From: Algiphilus sp965216485 | GTDB lineage: Bacteria > Pseudomonadota > Gammaproteobacteria > Nevskiales > Nevskiaceae | Assembly: GCF_965216485.1 (NCBI RefSeq) | Contig: NZ_OZ244162.1 | Location: 1 to 64,000 of the forward strand | DNA length: 64,000 bases | Reading direction: 5' to 3' | Part shown: one piece after another, positions 11,729 through 20,093 of the stretch | How positions within the stretch are numbered: the stretch's first letter is position 1 | How the letters are laid out: each line of letters starts with the position of its first letter | Made by a program: the position numbers and the translations under genes | The notes under the pieces: generated by a model | Told to the model about the DNA's origin: nothing | The model's database searches: none | What the model saw: only the letters and a program-made list of their open reading frames with translations

Positions 11729-13102
11729 CTAGTCGGAGGAAACCACCGTGCCGACCACGGCGTCGCGCATGAAGGCCCAGGCCACCACGGCTGATTCGAT
11801 GTCGCGGTTCTGCCTGCCGAAAGAACTGGAAGCAGAGCCATAGAAGCGCGTGACACTCGGATCAAGGTGCCCAGCGCCATCCATGGTGCAGAGCTGTACA
11901 CGGCGCTCATCCGCACCCTGCGCCAGACAGGAAACGGAACTTTCGTCCGATGGGTCGCGATCGGCGAAGACGATCTGTCGTTCTGATTCAGCCGCTACGC
12001 CGTTCAGCTCCAACCAGAAGCGATAACTCTCCTCGGCCCCGAGCAGATAATCCCGAAAGGTACCCCGCCCATCCTCGTAGCGGGCCAGCGGGTCTTCCGT
12101 GCCGTGCATGAGCATCACGGGTACGGGTGTGGCGGGTGTGACGCATTCCCCCTCTTCGGCTGCCAGCCCCAACACGCTGACCACACCGGCGACGCGCTCG
12201 GGTGCTTCCTGAGCGAGGCGCAGAGCCATCGAACCCCCGTTACTGAGACCATAGGCATAGACCGCGCCTGGGTCAGCCTGATATTCGACCACCACACGCT
12301 CAACGAGCGCGCTCAGAAAGCCGATGTCATCGGCCGAGCTGTTCAAGCGCGTCTGGCGGCTATTGTCCGCACAGTCGTTCCAGTACGCCGCATCACTTTC
12401 GGTCTCGCCTTCCGGACTGCTGCCGTGGGGCGCGACCAGGATGAATTGATCGTCTCGCGCGAGCGTCTTCCAGGCAGCGCTGGGACGGTTGTCATCGAAC
12501 ACGCTGTTCATGCCCTCGGTGGCGGCATGCAACAGGAACACGACCGGCGTGCCAGGCCGCACCGGGCTCGGCCGGTACACGAGATAGGAACGGCCGCGGA
12601 ACTGGCGACGCTCGGTCGTCATCGGCGCGGGCTCGACCTCCGGCGTCGGAACCTCCGAATCACCGTCGCTGGCGGTGTCTGTGCCCTCGCCCTGCGCCTG
12701 GTCCTCGCTTCCCGCGTCGGTCGGATCGTCGGACGCGGCATCGTCGCCAGCCTCCGCGTCGTCCCCGGTATCTTCAACCCCGGCTTCCGGCTCGTCGTCC
12801 TGCCCGGCACCCGCCTCCGCATCGGGCTGTTGCGGCGCGCCCGCTTCGTCGGTCAGACCCGAATCTCCGGCCGATGCCTCCGGTGCAGGGTTACCCGCTG
12901 GCTCTGATGCACCCGGTGTGGAATCGCCGGCACTGCCGCTCTCGCTCGGCGCATCAGATGCCTCGCGCTGGTCGGAGGCTGCAGCGGTCGACGCCTCCCC
13001 TGTCCCGGAACTCTCCGTCTGGCCGGAGCATGCCGACAGGCCAAGCAATAACAACAGGAGAACCATCCACCCGAAACTGCGCAGTGCAGGTACCAATAGC
13101 AT
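11729..13102 (-). CDS. Lipoprotein esterase, PHB-depolymerase/feruloyl-esterase-like (LpqC type), with acidic linker
   Basis: A 457-residue predicted lipoprotein: hydrophobic signal, lipobox LSAC, Cys25. Residues 26-160 are a low-complexity linker rich in Ser, Gly, Glu, Asp and Ala, without predicted fold. Residues 168-455 form an alpha/beta hydrolase: a LLHAATEG oxyanion strand, nucleophile GLSNGG (Ser287), acid HGTEDP (Asp337) and histidine GAGHLD (His412). These place it near polyhydroxybutyrate depolymerase and feruloyl esterase (CE1-like) enzymes. The linker would hold the enzyme away from the membrane. It is divergent from the second efflux operon. The true ester substrate is unknown. 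Confidence 0.82.
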   Translation of the reverse strand: MLLVPALRSFGWMVLLLLLLGLSACSGQTESSGTGEASTAAASDQREASDAPSESGSAGDSTPGASEPAGNPAPEASAGDSGLTDEAGAPQQPDAEAGAGQDDEPEAGVEDTGDDAEAGDDAASDDPTDAGSEDQAQGEGTDTASDGDSEVPTPEVEPAPMTTERRQFRGRSYLVYRPSPVRPGTPVVFLLHAATEGMNSVFDDNRPSAAWKTLARDDQFILVAPHGSSPEGETESDAAYWNDCADNSRQTRLNSSADDIGFLSALVERVVVEYQADPGAVYAYGLSNGGSMALRLAQEAPERVAGVVSVLGLAAEEGECVTPATPVPVMLMHGTEDPLARYEDGRGTFRDYLLGAEESYRFWLELNGVAAESERQIVFADRDPSDESSVSCLAQGADERRVQLCTMDGAGHLDPSVTRFYGSASSSFGRQNRDIESAVVAWAFMRDAVVGTVVSSD

Positions 13103-13477
13103 CCTTGCTTCCCTTGACGATTGTTCATGCCGCGCAAGGCGCGGATCTCATGCGCGTCGAGGGCCGTGGCCCTCTTCATCCCATCTGACACGGCGCGCTT
13201 CTGACTCCGCGCTCGGCCCTCGTCCCCTCGCAAGGTTCACACCACTCTCAGAACGCAAGTATTGGCCAAGCCCACCTGGAAGGCCAACTTGCTGACTTGA
13301 AAATGCCATCCGCCGCGCATGAATACCCCTCTGCCAGCGCAGTATGCTCCCCGAGATATGCACGCTGAAAGGATGGACAGCGCACAAAGCCAGAACGGAA
13401 TCGTGGGATGCTTGTCCGACCTATTCATGAGCCGCCACCGCATCGTGCCTTTCCGTCGCGATTTCCCTGCGTCGCCC
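13103..13477. other. Divergent upstream region between esterase and second efflux operon
   Basis: This 375-base stretch contains no gene I can support. It must hold the promoters for the leftward esterase and the rightward efflux operon. In-frame ATGs at 13319 and 13427 could extend the efflux channel gene upstream, but neither is preceded by a convincing ribosome-binding site and both would put an unusual extension before the lipoprotein signal. Confidence 0.5.
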
Positions 13478-14950
13478 ATGCGCGCCGTCATCGCCTTCTT
13501 CGCGTGCGTGGCCGCTGGCCTGCTGTCCGGGTGTCTGCTCGGCCCGGACCACGCGCGGCCTGCAAACCCGGAGAGCGCATTGGGCGAGACCCTGCTGCGC
13601 GAAGCGGTCTCGCAGGAGCGCCCCATGATCGACGCCGCCGCGCCGCAAATCGAGTGGTGGCAGGCGCTGGGTGACGAGACGCTGTCCGCGCTGATCCTGC
13701 GCGCGGCCGAGCACAACCACGACATCCGCCAGGCCGAGGCTCGCCTGCGCGAAGCCAGGGCATTGCTCGGGGAGGAAGGCTACCGGCGCTACCCGGTATC
13801 CGACATGGATGGTCAGGTGACGCGTCAGCGCCTGGCCGCAGGCTCCGGTTCGACCCTGCAGGCGGTCAGTACCGTCTACAGCGCCAACGTTAACGCGGCC
13901 TGGGAACTCGACTTCTTCGGGCGGGTGCGGCGCTCCATTGAGGCGTTGTCCGCAGAAGTGGGAAGCCGCGATGCCGAACGCAATCTCGCTTTCGTCACGG
14001 TCGCGGCGGAAGTGGCGCGCAGCTACACCGATCTGCGCGGCGCCCAGCGCCGATTGGCGGTGGCAGAGCGCAATGCGGAGGTGCAGGAGGAGACCTACCG
14101 CCTCACGCAGGCGCTGCTCGACGGCGGCCGGGGTACCCAACTCGATGTCACTCAGGCGAAGGCGCAGCTCGAGACCACGCGCGCCAGCATTCCCGCACTG
14201 CGTGCGGCAATCCAGCAGCATATGAATCGACTGGCCGTGCTCGTTGGGGAGGTACCGGGAAGCTTGCATGCCGAGTTGGAAGGCATGTCTGCACTCCCCG
14301 CGCTGCCGGAGCGCGTGCATATCGGTGATGCCAGCACCTTGCTGCGCCGACGACCGGACGTCGCCGCCGCCGAGGCCAATCTGGCCGCAGTCACTGCGCG
14401 TATTGGGGTCGCGAAAGCGGATTACTTCCCCGCCGTCTCGCTCAATGGTGGTGCGGGATACATCACCACCAACTTCGAAGATTTTGGCAGCGCCAACTCC
14501 GAGCGTTGGAACATCGGCCCCAGCTTCCGCTGGGCAGCCTTCGACTTGGGTCGCGTCCGCGCCCGCGTGGAAGCCGCCGAGGCGCGCAATGAAGCCGCCG
14601 TTGCCCGTTATGAACAGACCGTGCTCGTTGCATTGGAAGAAGCCGAGAACAGCATCGTGGGCTACATCCGTGCCCGCCAGCGCCAGGACCGTCTGGCCCT
14701 GGCGGAGTCGGCAAGCACCGAAGCGGCGCGCCTCGCGCGACTGCGCTTTCGCAGCGGCGCCGTCAGTTTCCTGACCGTGCTGGATGCCGAACTGCGACAG
14801 CTTGATGCACAGGACGCTCTGGCGATGGCCCGCGTTGCCAGCGGCCAGGCGCTCATTGGTCTGTACCGTGCACTCGGCGGCGGCTGGCAGGCCGCCTTCC
14901 GCCCCTCATCGGAGTCGAACGCTGAATACCACACTGTGCAAAGCCGCTAG
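13478..14950 (+). CDS. RND efflux outer membrane lipoprotein, NodT family (second system)
   Basis: A 490-residue TolC-like channel. From ATG 13478 the protein starts with a textbook lipoprotein signal, MRAVIAFFACVAAGLLSGC (Cys19), which is why I prefer this start over 13427 and 13319. OEP repeat one contains WWQALGDETLSALILRA; repeat two starts at RRRPDVAAAEANLAAVTARI and includes VSFLTVLDAELRQLDAQDAL near the end. It is the first gene of the second OMP-MFP-RND operon. The following adaptor gene appears to start inside its last 29 bases. Confidence 0.9.
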   Translation: MRAVIAFFACVAAGLLSGCLLGPDHARPANPESALGETLLREAVSQERPMIDAAAPQIEWWQALGDETLSALILRAAEHNHDIRQAEARLREARALLGEEGYRRYPVSDMDGQVTRQRLAAGSGSTLQAVSTVYSANVNAAWELDFFGRVRRSIEALSAEVGSRDAERNLAFVTVAAEVARSYTDLRGAQRRLAVAERNAEVQEETYRLTQALLDGGRGTQLDVTQAKAQLETTRASIPALRAAIQQHMNRLAVLVGEVPGSLHAELEGMSALPALPERVHIGDASTLLRRRPDVAAAEANLAAVTARIGVAKADYFPAVSLNGGAGYITTNFEDFGSANSERWNIGPSFRWAAFDLGRVRARVEAAEARNEAAVARYEQTVLVALEEAENSIVGYIRARQRQDRLALAESASTEAARLARLRFRSGAVSFLTVLDAELRQLDAQDALAMARVASGQALIGLYRALGGGWQAAFRPSSESNAEYHTVQSR

Positions 14951-16013
14951 CGCGCTGCGCCGCTCCCTGCTAATGGCCTGCCTGGCGGCATCCGTGTTGA
15001 CCGCCTGCAGCGAATCGCCGCCATCATCCGACGGCAGCGGACCGCCCCCGAAAAAGGTCGTCGTCCACACCGTGGGCGAACGCGAGTTCGTCGATCGCAT
15101 CGAGGCACTGGGCACGGCTCGCGCCAATGAGGCCACCTTGCTCACACCCAATGTCGCGGAGAAGATCACCGACATCCGCTTCCGCGATGGCGCCCAGGTC
15201 AACAAAGGGGACATCCTGTTGCGTCTGGACGATCGCAGCGAACGCGCTGAACTGGCCGCCGCCCGCGCCCGGTTGAGCGAGCGCCAGGACGCCTTGGCGC
15301 GTGCGCAGGATCTGGCGGCCCAGCGCGTCGTATCCGAAGCCGAAGTGGATTTGACGCGCTCCGAGCTGGCCACCGCAGAAGCCGAGGTCGAAGCCGTCGC
15401 AGCCCATGTGGAAGATCGCACCATCCGTGCGCCTTTCGACGGTGTCATCGGCCTGCGCACGGTCTCGCTGGGTGCGCTCATCGCACCCGGTGACCCGATT
15501 GCCACACTCGCGGATATCGACACCATCAAGGCCGATTTCACCATTCCGGCGCGTCGCTACAGCCTGCTGCAACCTGGTCTGCCCATTCGCGCCACTACTG
15601 CGGGGCTTCCGGATCGCGTGTACGAGGGCACCATCGACAGCCTGGACAACGAGGTTGACCCGGTCACCCGCACCATCACCGCGCGTGCACTGATCGACAA
15701 CAAGGGCCGCGCCCTGCGTCCCGGCATGTTGCTCGAGATCGAGTTGCTGGCTGAGCGGCGCCGCAACCCTGCGGTGCCGGAGGCGGCGTTGATGCCGCGC
15801 GGCGATGCGCATTTTGTCGTAGTCATCATCGACAATACTGCGGAACAGCGTGAGGTTCGGCTCGGAATGCGCACGCCAGGCTGGGCCGAGATCCTGGACG
15901 GCGTGGCCGTCGGTGAGCAGGTGGTCACACGCGGCGCCCAGGGGCTTTCTGACGGCAGTGCGGTGGAGATCCTGCCGCCGCTGTCCGAACGCACGCAGAC
16001 CGAGCCGCGATGA
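14922..16013 (+). CDS. RND efflux membrane fusion lipoprotein (second system), probable CTG start
   Basis: A 363-residue HlyD-family adaptor with lipobox LTAC. No ATG, GTG or TTG gives a normal signal peptide: ATG 14973 leaves only a dozen residues before the lipid cysteine and ATG 14784 lies deep in the previous gene. CTG at 14922 gives a basic/hydrophobic signal ending in Cys29 and has GGAG seven bases upstream, so I propose it. The body shows the first lipoyl half (RIEALGTARANEATLLTPNV), a helical hairpin (ERAELAAARARLSERQDALA), the second half (VEDRTIRAPFDGVIGLRTVS) and beta domains. It overlaps the RND gene by 4 bp. Confidence 0.88.
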   Translation: MNTTLCKAASALRRSLLMACLAASVLTACSESPPSSDGSGPPPKKVVVHTVGEREFVDRIEALGTARANEATLLTPNVAEKITDIRFRDGAQVNKGDILLRLDDRSERAELAAARARLSERQDALARAQDLAAQRVVSEAEVDLTRSELATAEAEVEAVAAHVEDRTIRAPFDGVIGLRTVSLGALIAPGDPIATLADIDTIKADFTIPARRYSLLQPGLPIRATTAGLPDRVYEGTIDSLDNEVDPVTRTITARALIDNKGRALRPGMLLEIELLAERRRNPAVPEAALMPRGDAHFVVVIIDNTAEQREVRLGMRTPGWAEILDGVAVGEQVVTRGAQGLSDGSAVEILPPLSERTQTEPR

Positions 16014-19000
16014 TGATTCTGTCCGATGTGGCCGTGCGTCGACCGGTCACGGCGACCGTGCTCAGCCTGCTGCTGATCGCCTTCGGCCTAATTTCCTACG
16101 AGCGTCTGGCGCTGCGCGAATTTCCCGACATCGATCCGCCCATCGTCTCCATCGAAACGCGCTACCCGGGCGCGTCGGCGGCCATCGTTGAAACCCGTAT
16201 CACGGAGCTGCTGGAGGAGCGCATCGCCGGCATCGAAGGTATCCGCTTCATTGAATCGAGCAGTCGCGACGGCAGTTCGCAGATCAATATCGAATTCTCG
16301 ACCGAGCGCAATGTCGATAACGCGGCCAACGATGTCCGCGATCGCGTCTCTGGGGTATTGGATCGCCTGCCCGAGCAGGCCGATCCACCCGAGATCGAGA
16401 AGGTGGATTCCAACGCTGACGTCATCATGTGGCTCAACCTCACCAGCACCGATATGGGCGTGCTGGAGTTGACCGACTACGCCTCGCGCTATCTGCAGGA
16501 CCGATTCTCCACGGTGCCGGGCGTGGCCCGCGTGCGCATCAGTGGCGGCCTGGAATACGCCATGCGCATCTGGCTGGACCGCGACGCACTGGCCGCCCGT
16601 GGTCTCACGGCCAACGATGTCGAAGATGCCCTGCGCAGCGAGAATGTCGAGCTGCCTGCCGGCCAGGTCGAATCCGAAGACCGATTGTTCACCGCCCGCG
16701 TGCAGCGCACCTACCGCACGCCGGAGGACTTCCGGAAGCTCGTCATCGGCCGCGGCAGCAATGGCCACCTTGTGCGCCTGGCTGAAGTCGCCAATGTCGA
16801 GAAAGGCGCAGTGGAAACGCGCACATTCTTCCGTGGCAATACGCAGCCGATGGTGGGGCTCGGCATCATCAAGCAGTCCACGGCCAACACGGTGGCCGTC
16901 GCCCGCGGCGCGCGCGAACTGGCCCAGCGCATCAACCCGACCCTGCCCCCGGGCATGACCATCGCGCAGAGCTACGACACCAGTGTCTTCATTGATGCCG
17001 CCATCGCCGAGGTCTGGAAAACCCTGGCCATCGCCATCGGTCTGGTCGTACTGGTGATCTGGATTTTCCTGGGCAGTGTGCGCGCGATGATCATCCCGGC
17101 GGTGACCGTGCCAGTGTCGCTGGTAGCCACCTTCATTGCCATTCTCGCGCTGGGCTTTTCGGTCAATCTGCTGACCCTGCTGGCCATGGTGCTCGCCGTG
17201 GGCCTGGTGGTTGACGACTCCATCGTCGTGCTCGAAAACGTGCACCGGCGTATCGAACTGGGCGAGTCGCCGCTGGTGGCCTCCTACCTCGGCGCGCGAC
17301 AGGTGGGCTTTGCCGTGGTGGCCACTACGGCCGTGCTGGTGTCCGTTTTCGTGCCCATCGGCTTCGTCTCGGGCGACATCGGCCGACTGTTCTCGGAATT
17401 CGCTTTGACCTTGGCCGCAGCTGTGGCCTTCTCCAGCCTGGTCGCACTGACACTGACACCTGTACTGACCTCGAAGCTGTTGCGTCACCACAACGGCGAG
17501 GGCCGCAACGGCGTTGCCGCGGGGCTGGACCGGGCCTTCGACTGGCTCTCCGGCTGGTACCGCCGCGCATTGGAGGGCGTACTGCGCCACCCCTGGCTGT
17601 TCGGCGTCATCTTCGTCATCGGCGCGGCTTCGGCCTATGGTCTGGTGCGCACCATACCCACTGAGTACGCGCCGGCCGAAGACCGTGGTGCCTTTTTCAT
17701 GCTGGTCAACGGGCCGGAAGGCGCGACCTTCGACTACATGAACGAATACATGGACGAAATCGAGCAGCGCATGATGCCGCTGGTCGAGTCCGGTGAGGTC
17801 ATCCGCCTGCTGGTGCGTGCACCTCGCGGCTTCGGTGGCGTACAGACCTTCAATACCGGCTTCGTCATCGTCGTGCTGGCGGACTGGAGCCAGCGTCGCT
17901 CCGCCTGGGAGATCATGAATGGCGTGCGCGCAGATCTCGCCGACCTGACAGGGGTACGCGCCTTTCCAATCATGCCGCAGGGATTTGGTGGTTCCACCTC
18001 GAAACCCGTGCAGTACGTCATCGGTGGTGGCACCTACGAGGAACTCGCGCAATGGCGGGACATCCTGGTCGACGCCATCAACGAGAACAATCTCGGCCTG
18101 CGCGGCGTGGACTGGGATTACAAGGAAACTCAACCGCAGCTCCGCATTGTGATCGACCAGAACCGCGCCGCCGACCTGGGGGTACCCGTATCTGCCATCG
18201 GCCGTACGCTGCAGACCATGCTGGGTTCGCGCAGCGTCACCACCTATATCGACGGCGGTGAGGAGTACGACGTCATCCTCGAAGGCATCCGCGACATGCA
18301 GCGCACCAAGGACGATGTCTCCAACCTCTACGTGCGGTCGGACAGCAGTGGCGCGTTGATCCCTCTGTCCAATCTCGTCACCATCCGCGAAACCTCGGGT
18401 GCGGATAGCCTCAATCGCTACAACCGCGTGCGCGCCATCACGCTGGAAGCCAACCTCGATGACAGCCTGAGTCTGGGCGAAGCCCTGGATTGGCTCGATG
18501 CCCAGGTCCGCGAACGCCTGCCCTCCGAAGCCGTGATCGACTACAAAGGTCAGTCCAAGGACTTGCGCGATGGTGCTGCCTCGCTGGTCTTCGTCTTCCT
18601 GCTCGGTCTGGCGGTAGTCTTTCTGGTGCTTGCGGCCCAGTTCGAAAGCTTCGTGCACCCCTTCATCATCATGTTCAGCGTCCCGCTGGCCATGGCGGGC
18701 GCCCTGCTCGGCCTTTGGTTGACCGGCAACACGCTGAATATCTACAGCCAGATCGGCCTGGTCATGCTGGTCGGTTTGGCGGCGAAGAACGGCATCCTGA
18801 TCGTCGAATTCGCCAACCAGCTGCGGGACGAAGGGCGCAGCTTCGAAGAGGCCCTGCTGGAATCGGCAAGCACCCGCCTTCGTCCGATTCTGATGACCGG
18901 CTTCACCACCGCCGCTGGTGCGGTTCCGCTGATCCTTTCCTTCGGCGCCGGCGCGGAAACCCGCGAGACATTGGGCGTGGTCATCCTGTTCGGCGCCTCC

Positions 19001-19138
19001 TTCGCCATGCTGTTCACGCTCTTCGTCGTGCCCATGGCTTATCGCCTGCTGGCGCGCAGCACCGGCTCGCCGCAACAGGTCAGTCAGCGACTGGATCAGG
19101 AGATCGCTGAGCAAGGCGGGTCTTCTGCAACGAAGTGA
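16010..19138 (+). CDS. RND-family efflux permease (second system)
   Basis: A 1042-residue inner membrane exporter of the AcrB/MexB superfamily. It begins MMILSDVAVRRPVTATVLSL, as in the MexK/TriC-like branch, followed by PGASAAIVETRITELLE of the first porter domain. The proton-relay pair is in GLVVDDSIVVLENVHRRIE near residue 400. The second transmembrane half contains GLAVVFLVLAAQFESFVHPF and GLAAKNGILIVEFANQLRDE. It completes the second OMP-MFP-RND operon with 4-bp coupling to the adaptor. The first pump (6815-9898) is clearly divergent from it, so this is not a recent tandem duplication. Confidence 0.93.
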   Translation: MMILSDVAVRRPVTATVLSLLLIAFGLISYERLALREFPDIDPPIVSIETRYPGASAAIVETRITELLEERIAGIEGIRFIESSSRDGSSQINIEFSTERNVDNAANDVRDRVSGVLDRLPEQADPPEIEKVDSNADVIMWLNLTSTDMGVLELTDYASRYLQDRFSTVPGVARVRISGGLEYAMRIWLDRDALAARGLTANDVEDALRSENVELPAGQVESEDRLFTARVQRTYRTPEDFRKLVIGRGSNGHLVRLAEVANVEKGAVETRTFFRGNTQPMVGLGIIKQSTANTVAVARGARELAQRINPTLPPGMTIAQSYDTSVFIDAAIAEVWKTLAIAIGLVVLVIWIFLGSVRAMIIPAVTVPVSLVATFIAILALGFSVNLLTLLAMVLAVGLVVDDSIVVLENVHRRIELGESPLVASYLGARQVGFAVVATTAVLVSVFVPIGFVSGDIGRLFSEFALTLAAAVAFSSLVALTLTPVLTSKLLRHHNGEGRNGVAAGLDRAFDWLSGWYRRALEGVLRHPWLFGVIFVIGAASAYGLVRTIPTEYAPAEDRGAFFMLVNGPEGATFDYMNEYMDEIEQRMMPLVESGEVIRLLVRAPRGFGGVQTFNTGFVIVVLADWSQRRSAWEIMNGVRADLADLTGVRAFPIMPQGFGGSTSKPVQYVIGGGTYEELAQWRDILVDAINENNLGLRGVDWDYKETQPQLRIVIDQNRAADLGVPVSAIGRTLQTMLGSRSVTTYIDGGEEYDVILEGIRDMQRTKDDVSNLYVRSDSSGALIPLSNLVTIRETSGADSLNRYNRVRAITLEANLDDSLSLGEALDWLDAQVRERLPSEAVIDYKGQSKDLRDGAASLVFVFLLGLAVVFLVLAAQFESFVHPFIIMFSVPLAMAGALLGLWLTGNTLNIYSQIGLVMLVGLAAKNGILIVEFANQLRDEGRSFEEALLESASTRLRPILMTGFTTAAGAVPLILSFGAGAETRETLGVVILFGASFAMLFTLFVVPMAYRLLARSTGSPQQVSQRLDQEIAEQGGSSATK

Positions 19139-19170
19139 TGCGTGCCGAGTAGCATGACGCGCTTCGCGCG

Positions 19171-19470
19171 CCCCTCATCCCCGACCCTTCTCCCCAAAGG
19201 GGCGAAGGGAGCACTTTGCGCATGAATCAGGCGCGTAGCTAACAGAAGCGCTTCCCCTCTCTCCCGCCCTCGGGAGAGAGGGTCAGGGTGAGGGGGTGCG
19301 CACCCGAGTGCGCGCGCACAACGCGCTTCGCGCGCGCCCCTCATCCCCGGCCCTTCTCCCCAAAGGGGCTAAGGGAGCACTTTGCGCATGAACCAGGCAC
19401 GTAGCTAACAGAAGCGCTTCCCCTCTCCCCCGCCCTCGGGGGAGAGGGCCAGGGTGAGGGGGTGAGGGGG
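19171..19470. repeat. Two direct copies (166-bp period) of a GC-rich palindromic repeat
   Basis: The phrase CCCCTCATCCCCG starts at 19171 and again at 19337, and most of the next 115 bases agree, including GGGAGCACTTTGCGCATGAA and GTAGCTAACAGAAGCGCTTC. Each copy has a perfect 12-bp hairpin with loop CCCT: CCCTCTCTCCCG/CGGGAGAGAGGG at 19255-19282 and CCCTCTCCCCCG/CGGGGGAGAGGG at 19421-19448, with stem changes that keep pairing. A smaller TCTCCCC-AAA-GGGG hairpin lies 5' in each. This resembles the REP/BIME-type intergenic palindromes scattered in proteobacterial genomes; here it separates the RND operon from yaeQ. Confidence 0.85.
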
Positions 19471-19524
19471 TGCGTGCGTGCCTACACACCCGAACACACG
19501 ACGCACTTCGCGCATACTTCCGCA

Positions 19525-20070
19525 ATGGCTCTCACCGCAACCATGTTCCACTTCAGCGTCCAGCTCGCGGACATGGACCGCAGTGTCTATGAGGCGCTCA
19601 CGTTGCGCGTTGCGCAGCAGCCCTCGGAGACACGCCTATTCATGCTGACGCGGGTTCTGGCCTACTGCCTGGAGTACGAGGAGGGCATCGTCTTCACCGA
19701 AGGGGTGGCCGCCACCGACGAGCCGGCCATCGTGGTGCGCGATCTCACGGGGCGCGTTACGCACTGGATTGAAGTCGGGGCACCCGATGCGGAGCGCGTC
19801 CACCGCGGCAGCAAGCTGGCAGGACGCGCGGCGGTCTACACCCATCGTGACCCGCTCGCGCTGGTCCGCCAGTACGCCGAGGCCAGAATCCATCAGGCCG
19901 AAGCGGTCCCGGTCTATGCCTTCGACCGGGAGATGCTGCCGCTGGCGGCAGAGGCGCTGGAGCGGCGCTCCAGTCTCGCCCTTTCAGTGACCGAAGGCCA
20001 TCTCTACCTCGATATCGACGGAAAGCACTTCACTAGCGAGATTCGCCGCTTCAACGCGGCGGGTGCCTAG
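19525..20070 (+). CDS. yaeQ: YaeQ family protein
   Basis: A 181-residue protein matching E. coli YaeQ along its length: start MALTATMFHFSVQLADMDRS, then PSETRLFMLTRVLAYCLEYE, and a core with DEPAIVVRDLTGRVTHWIEVG. The family has a PD-(D/E)xK nuclease-like fold; the E-x-G/D-x-P pattern and WIEVGAPDAERVHR fit it. Its biological role is unsettled (early reports of suppressing loss of RfaH). I start it at ATG 19525, where the homology begins, not at the in-frame ATG 19462 inside the repeat. It follows the palindromic repeats and is convergent with the diguanylate cyclase gene. Confidence 0.9.
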   Translation: MALTATMFHFSVQLADMDRSVYEALTLRVAQQPSETRLFMLTRVLAYCLEYEEGIVFTEGVAATDEPAIVVRDLTGRVTHWIEVGAPDAERVHRGSKLAGRAAVYTHRDPLALVRQYAEARIHQAEAVPVYAFDREMLPLAAEALERRSSLALSVTEGHLYLDIDGKHFTSEIRRFNAAGA

Positions 20071-20093
20071 TCCAGCATCCTAAGGTGGCGTCC

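Noticed and set aside
14784..14921. Upstream ATG extension of the second efflux adaptor
   Set aside because: It would overlap the channel gene by 167 bp and put about 46 residues of unrelated sequence before the lipoprotein signal.
16088..19114. A 1008-codon open frame on the minus strand opposite the second RND pump
   Set aside because: It is the mirror of a strongly coding GC-rich gene; the translation is rich in Gly/His/Asp/Gln with no domain, and the RND protein on the plus strand is unmistakable.
19096..19525. Leftward short frames of 80 codons inside the palindromic repeats
   Set aside because: They translate the repeat sequence itself and resemble each other only because the DNA repeats.
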